Assembly (NCBI RefSeq): GCF_020524355.2
Contig: NZ_CP129019.1
Span: forward strand, 496,001-560,000
DNA length: 64,000 bases
DNA from: Mesobacillus subterraneus
Lineage (GTDB): Bacteria > Bacillota > Bacilli > Bacillales > Cytobacillaceae
Direction: 5' to 3'
Both the position numbers and the translations under genes were made by a program. The notes below the pieces were generated by a model that saw nothing but the letters and a program-made list of their open reading frames with translations, did no database searches and was not told the DNA's origin. Of this stretch, positions 8,596 to 16,697 are shown one piece after another. The first letter of the stretch is position 1. The number at the start of each line of letters is the position of its first letter.

Positions 8596-8952
8596 ATGAA
8601 GTCAACACCAATATTAAATCAAATCGGAACTACATTTATTCCTGTTAGTGACATTGAAAGAGCACGCGACTGGTATTGTGACATATTAGAATTACCATCA
8701 GACGGTGAGATTTTATTTGGTCATCTATACATAATACCTATGGACGGAACAGGTATCGTATTAGACAGCAAAATATTTTCAGAGGAAAATATCTATAAAG
8801 CTCCACCTTTTCATTTAAACACAAATAATATACAACAAGCTTTTCAACACATGAAAAGAAAAAATGTCGAAATTACAACGAAAATTGAAAATAATCATTG
8901 GTTTAATTTTAGAGATTTAGACGGTAATCATTTAATGATTTGTCAATGTTAG
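8596..8952 (+). CDS. VOC-family (glyoxalase/bleomycin-resistance fold) protein
   Basis: A 118-aa single-domain protein with the vicinal-oxygen-chelate pattern: FIPVSDIERARDWYCDILELP near the N-terminus and NHWFNFRDLDGNHLMICQ at the C-terminus. The substrate is unknown; small VOC proteins include glyoxalases, dioxygenases and antibiotic-binding proteins. The ATG is preceded by AGGAGGGG. It has a neighbour of the same fold 200 bp downstream, but a dispersed repeat separates them and the sequences differ, so they are probably not co-transcribed. Confidence 0.8.
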   Translation: MKSTPILNQIGTTFIPVSDIERARDWYCDILELPSDGEILFGHLYIIPMDGTGIVLDSKIFSEENIYKAPPFHLNTNNIQQAFQHMKRKNVEITTKIENNHWFNFRDLDGNHLMICQC

Positions 8953-8962
8953 TTGTTTTCAA

Positions 8963-9020
8963 CCGGATGCGTTGATCCAGGAGGATTAACGCTCTTATTA
9001 TAGATATATTCTTATTACGA
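8963..9020. repeat. dispersed intergenic repeat (GTTGAtCC...GGATtAAC family), copy A
   Basis: Contains CGTTGATCCAGGAGGATTAA, then CGCTCTTATT. The core is a near-palindrome, GTTGATCC / GGATTAAC. Related copies are at about 10517, 47940 and 50488. Downstream of it, 'ACTAACAAAGCAGG' also resembles the tail of copy B. Confidence 0.6.
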
Positions 9021-9157
9021 CTAACAAAGCAGGTGAGTTTAAGTAAGATTATAGGATCAACTTAACCTTTGTTGAATGATAAGGTGTTAGAACATTTCGA
9101 GGGGAGTTATGAATGGATTTCTTCAAAACAACTAGAGGAATATAGGAGGTACGAGAT

Positions 9158-9598
9158 ATGAGGATTAATAGAATAGATCATGTGAGTATAAACGTAAATG
9201 ATCTTTCAGAGGCTAAAGCGTTTTTTCTTGATTTAGGACTTGAAGTGCAAGCGGAATGGGAAATGAATGGAGAACAGTTGGACCGAATAGTTGGGCTTAA
9301 AGATGTTAAAACGGCATGTGTAGGTATGGGGATGCCAGATGGTCAAGCATGGATAGAGCTAGTCAAATTTGAAACGCCACCAGATGAAAAAGGTATTCAG
9401 CAACCTTTGGCAAATACGCTGGGTATCCGACATATTTGCTTCGCTGTTGAAAATATCGAAGCTATTATTGCGAAATTGAAAAAGAGCGGCGTCGAAATCT
9501 TCAGCGAGATACAGCAATATGAAGAAAGTTACAAGTTATGCTACGTTCGTGGTCCAGAGGGAATTATTTTAGAGTTGGCTGAGAAAATCAGACATTAA
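9158..9598 (+). CDS. VOC-family protein (lactoylglutathione-lyase/epimerase-like)
   Basis: A 146-aa VOC protein starting MRINRIDHVSINVNDLSEAK, with internal IRHICFAVENIEAIIAKLKKSGVE and a C-terminal YVRGPEGIILELAE. The His in RIDHV, the His in RHICF and the Glu in ILELAE fit the usual VOC metal ligands. A TATAGGAGG ribosome binding site precedes the ATG. Length and motifs would fit glyoxalase I-like or methylmalonyl-CoA epimerase-like proteins; function is not fixed by context. Confidence 0.82.
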   Translation: MRINRIDHVSINVNDLSEAKAFFLDLGLEVQAEWEMNGEQLDRIVGLKDVKTACVGMGMPDGQAWIELVKFETPPDEKGIQQPLANTLGIRHICFAVENIEAIIAKLKKSGVEIFSEIQQYEESYKLCYVRGPEGIILELAEKIRH

Positions 9599-9755
9599 AT
9601 GATTTAGATTTCCAACATTAAAGACTTCTTCTTAAACTACAAGGGTGTGGTGATCGGATTAACCGCCTATTAAGTGTACAACCGGGGCAAGGAAGTTTAC
9701 GTTACTACTTCACGGAGTTTTTTCAACTCAAACGTCAGTTCAGATATTCCAAAAC

Positions 9756-9777
9756 CCCACTTTAGTTTTTAAGTGGG
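9756..9777 (-). terminator. intrinsic terminator of the NmrA-like gene
   Basis: Stem CCCACTT (9756-9762) / AAGTGGG (9771-9777). Read on the minus strand it follows the stop of the gene at 9788-10408 and runs into GTTTTGG. The region 9599-9755 holds no recognisable gene. Confidence 0.65.
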
Positions 9778-9787
9778 ATAGGAATTA

Positions 9788-10408
9788 TTAATAGGCGATA
9801 CCTACACGCGAATTTATATAATCACTTGATTTTAGCTGTTTAAAAGTAAATTCTGCTGTATCCGGTACGGATATCTTAGTTCCACCCTCCGGCAAAAAAT
9901 TTCGTTCTATTCGATATTTGCCTACCCTTTCTCCATCCGGCAAGTAAGTAGGACAAACAATCGTCCATTCGAGGCTCGATTGTTTAAGCATATCGTAAAC
10001 TTTATGATGTTCTTTCGCAGCACGAGTTGATCGCTGCTTTGATTCACTTGATTGATAACGCAGAGAAATGGGCGTGATTCTACTTTGCAGAATACCTGCA
10101 GTTCCTACAGTTATTATTCGTTTTATACCTTCGTTTTCCATTGCTTCGATAATAAGTGGCATACCTTCTGATAGAGTGGATGTGCCATCTGTATTTAGTG
10201 CACTAATAACTACATCTATCCCATCCATTGAACGCACTATATCATCCTTATTTAAAACATTCCCGTGTATACTTGTTAAGTTTTCATTATTTATTTGAAT
10301 CTTCTCAGGAGTGCGGACGAATGCAGTAACATGATGTCTGTCACGAATGGCATAAGCCACTATTTGACTTCCAACTCGTCCAGTCGCACCTAAAATTAAA
10401 ATATTCAT
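9788..10408 (-). CDS. NAD(P)-binding NmrA/YwnB-like oxidoreductase
   Basis: A 206-aa atypical short-chain dehydrogenase with the N-terminal nucleotide-binding motif ILGATGRVGSQIVAYAI (residues 4-20). It has the family's DVVISALNTDG and GIKRIITVGTAGI segments but no YxxxK active site, as in the NmrA/HSCARG and NAD(P)H-binding (PF13460) group. Such proteins act as redox sensors or reductases of unknown substrates. The minus-strand ATG follows AGGGGAAC. The gene is monocistronic, flanked by a terminator and a dispersed repeat. Confidence 0.82.
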   Translation of the reverse strand: MNILILGATGRVGSQIVAYAIRDRHHVTAFVRTPEKIQINNENLTSIHGNVLNKDDIVRSMDGIDVVISALNTDGTSTLSEGMPLIIEAMENEGIKRIITVGTAGILQSRITPISLRYQSSESKQRSTRAAKEHHKVYDMLKQSSLEWTIVCPTYLPDGERVGKYRIERNFLPEGGTKISVPDTAEFTFKQLKSSDYINSRVGIAY

Positions 10409-10512
10409 ATCAATAAGTTCCCCTCTGCGAATACTAATAATTTACTATGAATTTATTTACTTGTCTTGTTTAAAGACCTATTACCAATAGGAATGATAAA
10501 AAAGATATACTA

Positions 10513-10580
10513 GTAGTGGGCGTTGACCCAGGAAGGATTGACGACCTCTTTTGTTGAATTAATTACTAGACAAACGAAGC
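10513..10580. repeat. dispersed intergenic repeat, copy B
   Basis: Contains GGGCGTTGACCCAGGAAGG followed by ATTGACG and TTGTTGAATTAATTACTAGAC, matching the core of the copies at about 8970, 47940 and 50488. Confidence 0.6.
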
Positions 10581-10640
10581 ATAATTTACAATAAGAAAAA
10601 AATCCACAAACGGATTGTTTTGACCAAAGGGAGATTAAAA

Positions 10641-10829
10641 ATGAAGAGTGTATGGAGAAAATCGTCTAAGGACAAGTCCATAGCAGGTGTTTGTGGAGGA
10701 ATAGCTGAATATTTTGGTATATCTTCTTTCGCGGTAAGACTAATATTCATTTTACTACCTGGTGCTAATATTTTATTATATTTAATTCTTGTAAATACGA
10801 TGGCAGATAGTCCTCCGTCGTTATATTAA
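10641..10829 (+). CDS. PspC-domain small membrane protein
   Basis: A 62-aa protein of the PspC family: a basic N-terminus (MKSVWRKSSKDKSIAGVCGG), the GVCGGIAEYFGI motif and one hydrophobic segment, LIFILLPGANILLYLILV. PspC-domain proteins are membrane-associated and linked to envelope stress, sometimes as partners of LiaI/LiaF-type systems. AAAGGGAG sets the ATG at 10641; an in-frame TTG at 10620 has no ribosome binding site. There is no psp or lia gene beside it, and a terminator follows, so it is monocistronic. Confidence 0.9.
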   Translation: MKSVWRKSSKDKSIAGVCGGIAEYFGISSFAVRLIFILLPGANILLYLILVNTMADSPPSLY

Positions 10830-10867
10830 ACGATTGGTGCTGCTCAAAAATTAATAAGACAAAAAAA

Positions 10868-10906
10868 ACAGAACGCTTGGATATGTTCAAGCGTTCTGTT
10901 TTGCTT
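10868..10906 (+). terminator. intrinsic terminator of the PspC gene
   Basis: ACAGAACGCTTG and CAAGCGTTCTGT form a perfect 12-bp stem with an 8-nt loop, followed by TTTGCTTTATT. An A run on the other side would let it work in both directions. Confidence 0.88.
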
Positions 10907-11015
10907 TATTATACTGGTAGTCATGAAGCAAAGCATACTGTGTTTTAGTATCCTATTAAAGTATTTTTTACATGTTCTCTACCTTATCGGAACAGCATAT
11001 CCTTACTCATCGTAG

Positions 11016-11396
11016 TTAGTTTTCTTCGTTAAACCAGAGTGGATCGTTATTATCCTCTTCACCATTATAGTTAATGAAAAGTTCCTCGCCAGCGCTTATA
11101 TCACGGTAGGCATAGAAATCAAATGTGTGATTATCAAAATTGATTTCATAGGTTGTATTAGGCTCATATGAGTGGTTGAATAACATCCCATACCCGAGGA
11201 GAAGTGCAGAATGGTTAATTCCGTATTCAAACGCATAATCGGCTAAAGCTGTTTTTTCGATGTGGACATGCTGGTCGTTCGGATAAGAAAGGACGGGCGC
11301 CTCATGGATAAGTTCGCCTTTTTCAATATCACGTGTGGCAAATACTCCTCTATTGAATTCCCCATCGCTTATTTCAGAAGTTTTTATTTCAATCAT
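11016..11396 (-). CDS. SET-domain protein (putative protein-lysine methyltransferase)
   Basis: A 126-aa protein consisting almost entirely of a SET fold: the N-terminal FNRGVFATRDIEKGELIHEAP, the LLGYGMLFNHSYEPNTTYE segment with the conserved NHS, and AYRDISAGEELFINYN with the catalytic-type Tyr. Family members transfer methyl groups from S-adenosylmethionine to lysines. The minus-strand ATG at 11396 is preceded by AGGTGA; a GTG nine bases upstream has no ribosome binding site. Compact SET proteins occur in several bacilli but their targets are not known. The gene stands alone. Confidence 0.85.
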   Translation of the reverse strand: MIEIKTSEISDGEFNRGVFATRDIEKGELIHEAPVLSYPNDQHVHIEKTALADYAFEYGINHSALLLGYGMLFNHSYEPNTTYEINFDNHTFDFYAYRDISAGEELFINYNGEEDNNDPLWFNEEN

Positions 11397-11603
11397 TTTT
11401 TTCACCTGCTCACTCTATTACTTTGTTGTTCTTTACCCTTTTTAGCATGACGGTTTTTTAAAAGAAATGCAAATTTATTATAAATTCTGGGTTTCATCTA
11501 GGAAAGCGACGTTTTATGATCTATTCTTATTATGAAAATTTAGCAATTCACGCTTGCTCATATCTTGCTTGGACCAGGGTTGATACAATTCTTACAATAA
11601 AGA

Positions 11604-11634
11604 ATGGACTGGCATTTGAGGCCAGTCCGTTCTT
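11604..11634 (-). terminator. bidirectional-looking intrinsic terminator
   Basis: AAGAAtGGACTGGC and GCCAGTCCgTTCTT form a long stem just beyond the stop of the minus-strand gene at 11633-12406. The T-rich side is stronger on the plus strand (TTATTTTTTT), so it may work in both directions. Confidence 0.7.
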
Positions 11635-12406
11635 ATTTTTTTACGATTTTTGAAGGGTTATTGATTTTATAAGCAACTGATACATCGAGAAGCATTGATT
11701 CATCTTCCACGTCCTTACCTTTTGGAAGACTTTTTTTGACAATTTTGCCGTCGAATTCAAGCTGCTGTCCAGGCTCCAGTTCATGCTTTTTCAGCGTTTT
11801 GCTGTGTGAGCCCCATGCCAGGCCAACCTCAATTGGTTCGTCCTGTTCTATTCGGATATTCTCGAACACAACTACTTCGTCATTATCCTCATTGAAATGA
11901 TTCCAGCTTAACGCAAATTGCTTCACCGTCGCGGTAAAATGAACCTTTACCTCTGGCAACACTAATTTTGGAGCCTTTTCCTTTTTCACTTTTTCTTTTT
12001 TTGCAGGTTTTTCTGCTTTAGCTTCAGCTGGAGCCGCTGCTTTAGGCATCTCTTTCTTTACCTCCACAACTTCATCACCGGAAGCTTGAGCAATGATTTC
12101 CTTACCGAAGCTGGAAGACTGCATCTCCTTCAGGTACGCAGGGTGGATACAAGTTAAGTTCCCATCTGGAAATTCAATTACAAGAGTGTTGAATTCAGCT
12201 GTTTCGCCAAAGATTTCATACCCCTTTATCGAAACAAGACAATGCTGGTATCTGTCTTTATACCAGAATTCCTTCTTCGTGCTCAAACCCCATTCTTTCA
12301 CTTTTTCGAGATAATGAGCTTCATCCTCAAATTCTTCGTACATGCCTTTAGGCGGGATATATTGAGTCAAATGTGACTGACTAGTTCCTGCAACTGAGTT
12401 TGCCAT
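11633..12406 (-). CDS. conserved hypothetical protein with Ala/Lys-rich linker
   Basis: A 257-aa cytoplasmic protein of unknown function. The N-terminal half (about residues 1-115) is compact, with WGLSTKKEFWYKDRYQHCLVS and FNTLVIEFPDGNLTCIHPAYL. A linker of about 30 residues rich in Ala, Lys, Glu and Pro separates it from a C-terminal beta-rich domain (about 150-257; VKVHFTATVKQFALSW, VGLAWGSHSKTLKKHEL). No signal peptide or membrane segment. GGAAGTGG precedes the ATG at 12406; a GTG 18 bases further upstream is possible but less well placed. The gene is alone, with its own terminator. Confidence 0.7.
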   Translation of the reverse strand: MANSVAGTSQSHLTQYIPPKGMYEEFEDEAHYLEKVKEWGLSTKKEFWYKDRYQHCLVSIKGYEIFGETAEFNTLVIEFPDGNLTCIHPAYLKEMQSSSFGKEIIAQASGDEVVEVKKEMPKAAAPAEAKAEKPAKKEKVKKEKAPKLVLPEVKVHFTATVKQFALSWNHFNEDNDEVVVFENIRIEQDEPIEVGLAWGSHSKTLKKHELEPGQQLEFDGKIVKKSLPKGKDVEDESMLLDVSVAYKINNPSKIVKK

Positions 12407-12508
12407 CTGTCCACTTCCTTTCACACTTATTTTACCTTTACAGGAGAAAGAAAAAAAGCGCTAGCCATTTGTTAGCGGCGGATAATGAATAAGAGCCAAA
12501 TGTAAATA

Positions 12509-12622
12509 CTGTCTGTCATCAAAGATATGACGGACAGAAAAGAAGCAAAAGGGATGAAAAAGTGTCCGTCATCAAGGGAATGACGGACAGAAACGAGACA
12601 AACAGTCAATTTTCGTCCGTCA
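12509..12622. repeat. intergenic hairpin repeat array 3 (two and a half units, ~51-53 bp)
   Basis: Two units consist of CTGTCYGTCAT, a short loop, and ATGACGGACAG (12509-12537 and 12563-12590); a half unit GTCCGTCA lies at 12615. The spacing of the word starts is 53 and then 51 bp. It follows the same inverted-word plan as the larger arrays at 4.6 and 31.7 kb. Confidence 0.8.
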
Positions 12623-12748
12623 CACATCACTCCACATATATCTACTTGCACACATTTTCCTGTTAATAGATTCATGCCCTTACGTTTTTGACCAACCTCG
12701 AATTTATTAATTAAGAAGTGGAACTTGAGGATAGCAAGGAGGAGCATT

Positions 12749-13774
12749 GTGGATACGAAGTATTTAAAAAAATACATGAAGGAAATCAAGGTTGCGAATC
12801 TTGAGAATGAGGATGTTGACGTTGTGAATGATTCCCCTTTGGAGATGATCGGAAAAGGCTGACAGGGGGCTGTTTTTAAAGTAACGGAAAATATATGTGT
12901 AAAGGTGTTCGGAAATAAAGAGGACTGTGAGCGGGAATATTACGCTCTTTCTCTTGGACAGCAATCGGATCTTTTTCCGCGCCTGTATGCGAAGGGTGAT
13001 TTATATATCGCTATGGAAATCATCAAGGGGGTGGATGTGCGGGAGTACTTGCAGTCTCAGCCTTTGAGTGAGGAGCTGTCGCTGAAATTGATCAATATGC
13101 TGGTCACTTTTAAGGAGATTGGCTATGACCGGATTGACCACCATAAAAGGCAAATTTATCTTCAGCCTGATGGCAGTCTGAAGGTGATTGACGTTGCCAG
13201 GGCCGTTTGGCGTGACAGGGTATATCCTTACCCAAGGAAGCTGATGACGTCTCTTGGTGAAAAGAATAAGAAAATCTTTTTAGATCATGTCCAATCCCTG
13301 AAGCCGGAACTTTACAAAGAATGGAAGTACTATATCGAGATGGAGAACATCTCCCGCGAAATCTATTATTTATTGCTTGAAGAAGAGACGGATAAGGAAA
13401 AGTTACGCGAGGTGAGTGACCAGCTGTTAACCACTACTGATAAAAAAATTCATTTGAGCCAGCTAGAAAACATAATGCAGAAGGTGTTCAAGGAGGAATG
13501 GGTGAAAACGATGCTTGCCCGCGGTGAAGACCCTGATGCGGTCATGGATAAAATCGATGAATACTGGGAGGGACGAGAAATGGGATTGGATTCTAAAAAA
13601 GCCAGAAAGCTTAAAGGGAAATCCAAGAAAATGCAAAATGTAGATTTATCTTCTTTTTTTAATAAAAATGCTGAAAAAACGAGCAGCCTTGAAGGAAATC
13701 CGTCATGGGACAAAATCATAAAGAGCCTGAATAAGAAAAAGAAGAGAAACAAGAAAAGTAAGAAGAAAAAGTAA
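12749..13774 (+). pseudogene. YrzF/YbdM-like protein kinase, interrupted by TGA in the glycine loop
   Basis: Read through, this is a 341-codon protein-kinase-like gene starting at GTG 12749 after AAGGAGG (12736-12742). The nucleotide-binding loop reads IGKG-stop-QGAVFKV: a TGA at 12860-12862 sits inside the GxGxxG loop (a CGA or TGG codon would fit). Beyond it, CVKVFG has the ATP-binding Lys, and YLQPDGSLKVIDVAR resembles the catalytic/metal segment of small Bacillus kinases such as YrzF and YbdM. The C-terminal third is unusual, ending in a very Lys-rich tail after a coiled-coil-like stretch. As written, translation would give a 37-residue peptide, unless re-initiated at an internal GTG (12905), which lacks the loop. 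It heads a cluster with GT4 and HipA-like genes. Confidence 0.72.
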
Positions 13775-13818
13775 TGCACAACTGGTGGATGCCCAATCTA
13801 TAGAGAGGAGATTTCAAA

Positions 13819-14925
13819 ATGAAAGTATTAGTAATCTGGCGCCTGCTGACCGTTGGTGGAGTGAACGCCGGGTGGAGGAATCGTGCGCTCTATTTTAAAA
13901 AGCATGGAATCGATACTGAATTTTTGTATACGACTGATCATGGCGGGCTTCATATCATGGAGGATATTGCTCCTGTTTACCTTACGAAAGATGAACACGA
14001 AATTGTTGGGATCATTCAATCCAGTAACTATGATGCCATTATCGTAGTCGATACGAAGGATGCGTATAAATGGATTCGAAAAGCGAAATACACTGGTCCA
14101 GTGATTATAGAAGCACGTACCCCTGAAATTATCAAGCTACATCCTCATTTAAAAAACTTCAGGGAAATTGTACCTGAAACCATCATTGTCCCTTCCAATT
14201 ATCAAAAGCAAGTCGTTTCCATATTAACGGAAATTGAGCGAGTCCAGGTGATTTATAACGGAGTGGATACATCTTTCTTCCGCCTTTTAAGGGAAAGGGA
14301 AATTGATTATCATCAAGCGCCGGTGTTGCCGGAGGGCAAGAAAATCATCGGTTGGATTGGCCGATTGGATAAACGGAAAAATTGGCTGATGCTCCTGGAA
14401 ATAGCCAAAAGAATTAATGCTGAAAGAGATGATATCGAAATTTGGGTGATTGGCGGTGCTCAAAGCGTCCAGAGGGAAGAATTCGCAGCGAAATGGCACG
14501 AGGAAGACCTGACAGACATTGTCAAATGGCACCCTGTCATTCCTTATCAGCAAATGCCGCATGTCTACGCGAAAATCCGTAAATCAGGAGGCTGCACGCT
14601 GGCAACGACAAAGTCTGAATCCTTCGGCAACACCTTTATTGAATCGATGGCATGTGGTGTACCGGTAGTAGCGTCGAACATGATGCCGGTCACGGAGCTG
14701 GTCCTCCAGGAGAAGACCGGAATGCTCTATTACGGACAAAATGTCGAGGATGCTGTTAATAAGCTATACTCCATCATTGATTTCCCTGATAGGCAGAAGC
14801 AGATGTCAAAGACAGCCATCCAGCATGTCCGGCAGCATTTTGCAATCGAAGTCGTAGCGGACCAGTATATTGATTTATTGTATGAGATTGTTCATGAACG
14901 CGGGAACGGAGGGAATCAGTCGTGA
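13819..14925 (+). CDS. GT4-family glycosyltransferase
   Basis: A 368-aa GT-B-fold retaining glycosyltransferase. The N-terminal acceptor domain runs to about residue 160 (MKVLVIWRLLTVGGVNAGWR). The donor domain contains IGWIGRLDKRKNW (about residue 175) and the EX7E motif ESFGNTFIESMACGVPVVAS, in which two Glu residues contact the nucleotide sugar. AGAGAGGAG precedes the ATG. It overlaps the next gene by 4 bp (GTGA), so the two are translationally coupled. Together with gtaB and ugd downstream, UDP-glucose or UDP-glucuronate are plausible donors. No transmembrane segment; probably peripheral at the membrane. Confidence 0.9.
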   Translation: MKVLVIWRLLTVGGVNAGWRNRALYFKKHGIDTEFLYTTDHGGLHIMEDIAPVYLTKDEHEIVGIIQSSNYDAIIVVDTKDAYKWIRKAKYTGPVIIEARTPEIIKLHPHLKNFREIVPETIIVPSNYQKQVVSILTEIERVQVIYNGVDTSFFRLLREREIDYHQAPVLPEGKKIIGWIGRLDKRKNWLMLLEIAKRINAERDDIEIWVIGGAQSVQREEFAAKWHEEDLTDIVKWHPVIPYQQMPHVYAKIRKSGGCTLATTKSESFGNTFIESMACGVPVVASNMMPVTELVLQEKTGMLYYGQNVEDAVNKLYSIIDFPDRQKQMSKTAIQHVRQHFAIEVVADQYIDLLYEIVHERGNGGNQS

Positions 14926-15686
14926 TTAAACCTGTATCATACCGAAGGAAATTAGCAGGGAAATCGAATGCCCATCTCATCGCTTTTGATGATGGCAGAG
15001 ATTATGTGGTCAAATTTTTACAGACCGGGTTTGAAAAGTCGTTGCCGAATGAATGGGTGGCCTATTGCCTGGCAAGATACCTCGGTTTGCCGGTTCCGTT
15101 TGCCAGGCTGGTCGAAATTCCCGAGAATTTTGCTGCAATGATTCCTGATTCCAATCAATTTACTCTTACGCAGTTTCAATTTGCATCTCTTTATGTGCCC
15201 GACTGCCTTGACGGTCACCAGGTAAAGAATGTTGCCGGGATTGTGAATGCAGAAATGCTGGCAGGAATTATCCTCCTTGATTATTGGCTTGGCAACAGGG
15301 ATCGCACACGCAAGAATATTCTTTTACAGGAAGATACAAAGGATAGCTATTATTTATGGATCATCGACCACGCGGAGATTCTTGGGTCATATAATTGGGA
15401 GATATCCGGCCTTGAAAAACTGCCTATCGGATTAAGGAAGAGCGCAGCTCAAAAGTTGATGGCAGTATTTGTTGAAAATGAAGATGCATTCTTCGAACAC
15501 CTGGAGTCGATTCAAACAATCCCGATTTTTTTAATAGAGGAAATTGTCTCAACTATCCCTGATGACTGGATGGTTACGGATGAAGAGAAAAAAGCGATGG
15601 TGACTATGCTGTTGAAGCGAAGAAAGAAGGTTCTTCCGAAGCTGCTGCCGCGATTTATAAAAAATGTTTACAGGCCTCTTCACTGA
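14922..15686 (+). CDS. HipA-like kinase-domain protein
   Basis: A 254-aa protein with a HipA-like (HipA_2) kinase fold: GKSNAHLIAFDDGRDYVVKF provides the N-lobe, LDYWLGNRDRTRKNILL resembles the HipA catalytic segment (Asn-Arg-Asp) and LWIIDHAEILG the metal-binding Asp. Unlike true HipA toxins it lacks the N-terminal HipB-contact domain and there is no hipB beside it. The GTG start at 14922 overlaps the stop of the glycosyltransferase. Placement within a sugar-nucleotide cluster suggests modification of a surface polymer or of a partner enzyme rather than a toxin role; that is inference. Confidence 0.8.
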   Translation: MIKPVSYRRKLAGKSNAHLIAFDDGRDYVVKFLQTGFEKSLPNEWVAYCLARYLGLPVPFARLVEIPENFAAMIPDSNQFTLTQFQFASLYVPDCLDGHQVKNVAGIVNAEMLAGIILLDYWLGNRDRTRKNILLQEDTKDSYYLWIIDHAEILGSYNWEISGLEKLPIGLRKSAAQKLMAVFVENEDAFFEHLESIQTIPIFLIEEIVSTIPDDWMVTDEEKKAMVTMLLKRRKKVLPKLLPRFIKNVYRPLH

Positions 15687-15797
15687 TAGTGGGAAATCGG
15701 TAAATTTTATTCATTGAAGTTTTCGATTTGATAGGCCGTTAACGTGTCGAAATCTTGACCCTTGGAATATAAAAGACTATGGAAAGGGAGGCAGCAT

Positions 15798-16696
15798 ATG
15801 AAAATCCGGAAAGCGATTATCCCGGCAGCCGGGCTGGGGACAAGATTTTTACCGGCAACAAAAGCACAGCCTAAGGAAATGCTGCCGATTGTTGATAAGC
15901 CGACAATCCAATATATTGTTGAAGAAGCGGTAGCCTCAGGAATAGAGGAAATCATCATCATCATCGGCAGGGGAAAAAGATCGATAGAGGATCATTTTGA
16001 TAAATCCTATGAACTGGAAGATGCTTTATTAAAAAAGCATAAGCTTGATCTTTTAGAAGAGGTCCAAAATATATCAAGCCTGGCTAATATCTATTTTGTC
16101 AGGCAAAAGGAAGCGCTGGGCCTGGGACACGCCATCCTTTGTGCCCGAAGCTTCATCGGCAATGAACCGTTCGCCGTTTTGCTTGGCGATGACATTGTGA
16201 TGTCCGAAGTCCCATGCATGAAACAGATCATCAATGTATTTGAATACTGCAATAGCTCAGTCGTAGCCATTCAAAAAGTTGATGATTGTGATGTCAGCAA
16301 ATATGGGATCATCAAGCCAAAGGGGTGCGAATCTGGAGCCGAATTTATTCTATATCGATGCGCTGATAGAAAAGCCGCCGAAAGAAGAGGCTCCTTCAAA
16401 TTATGCAATTATGGGACGTTATGTACTAAGGCCGGAAATATTTGATGTACTGGCTAATCTTCCAGCGGGGCCACAGTGGAGAGCTGCAGCTGACCGATGC
16501 CATCAATGAGCTTAATAGACGGCAGGCAGTACTGGCATATAACTTCGAGGGCAAGAGATATGATATCGGGGATAAAATCGGTTTCATCAAGGCAACGGTG
16601 GATTTCGCATTACAAAGGGAAGATACCAGGGAAGACGTCATTGAGTATGTAAAAAATGTGTATGAGATGACGGTCTTGAAGAGAGAGTGTGACTGA
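15798..16696 (+). pseudogene. gtaB: UTP-glucose-1-phosphate uridylyltransferase, two frameshifts
   Basis: The gene would make UDP-glucose. Reading frame 1 gives [34 protein letters not shown] and VLLGDDIVM up to about 16344; frame 2 continues [20 protein letters not shown] to about 16470; frame 3 finishes with GELQLTDAINELNRRQAVLA and DIGDKIGFIKATVDFAL. Joined, these make a complete family member of about 300 residues. Each step corresponds to one extra base: near 16344-16351, and near 16467-16472 in a GGGGCC run. ATG 15798 follows AAAGGGAGG. As written it is non-functional, or the sequence has errors; the ugd gene two bases downstream is also shifted. Confidence 0.88.
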
Positions 16697-16697
16697 T

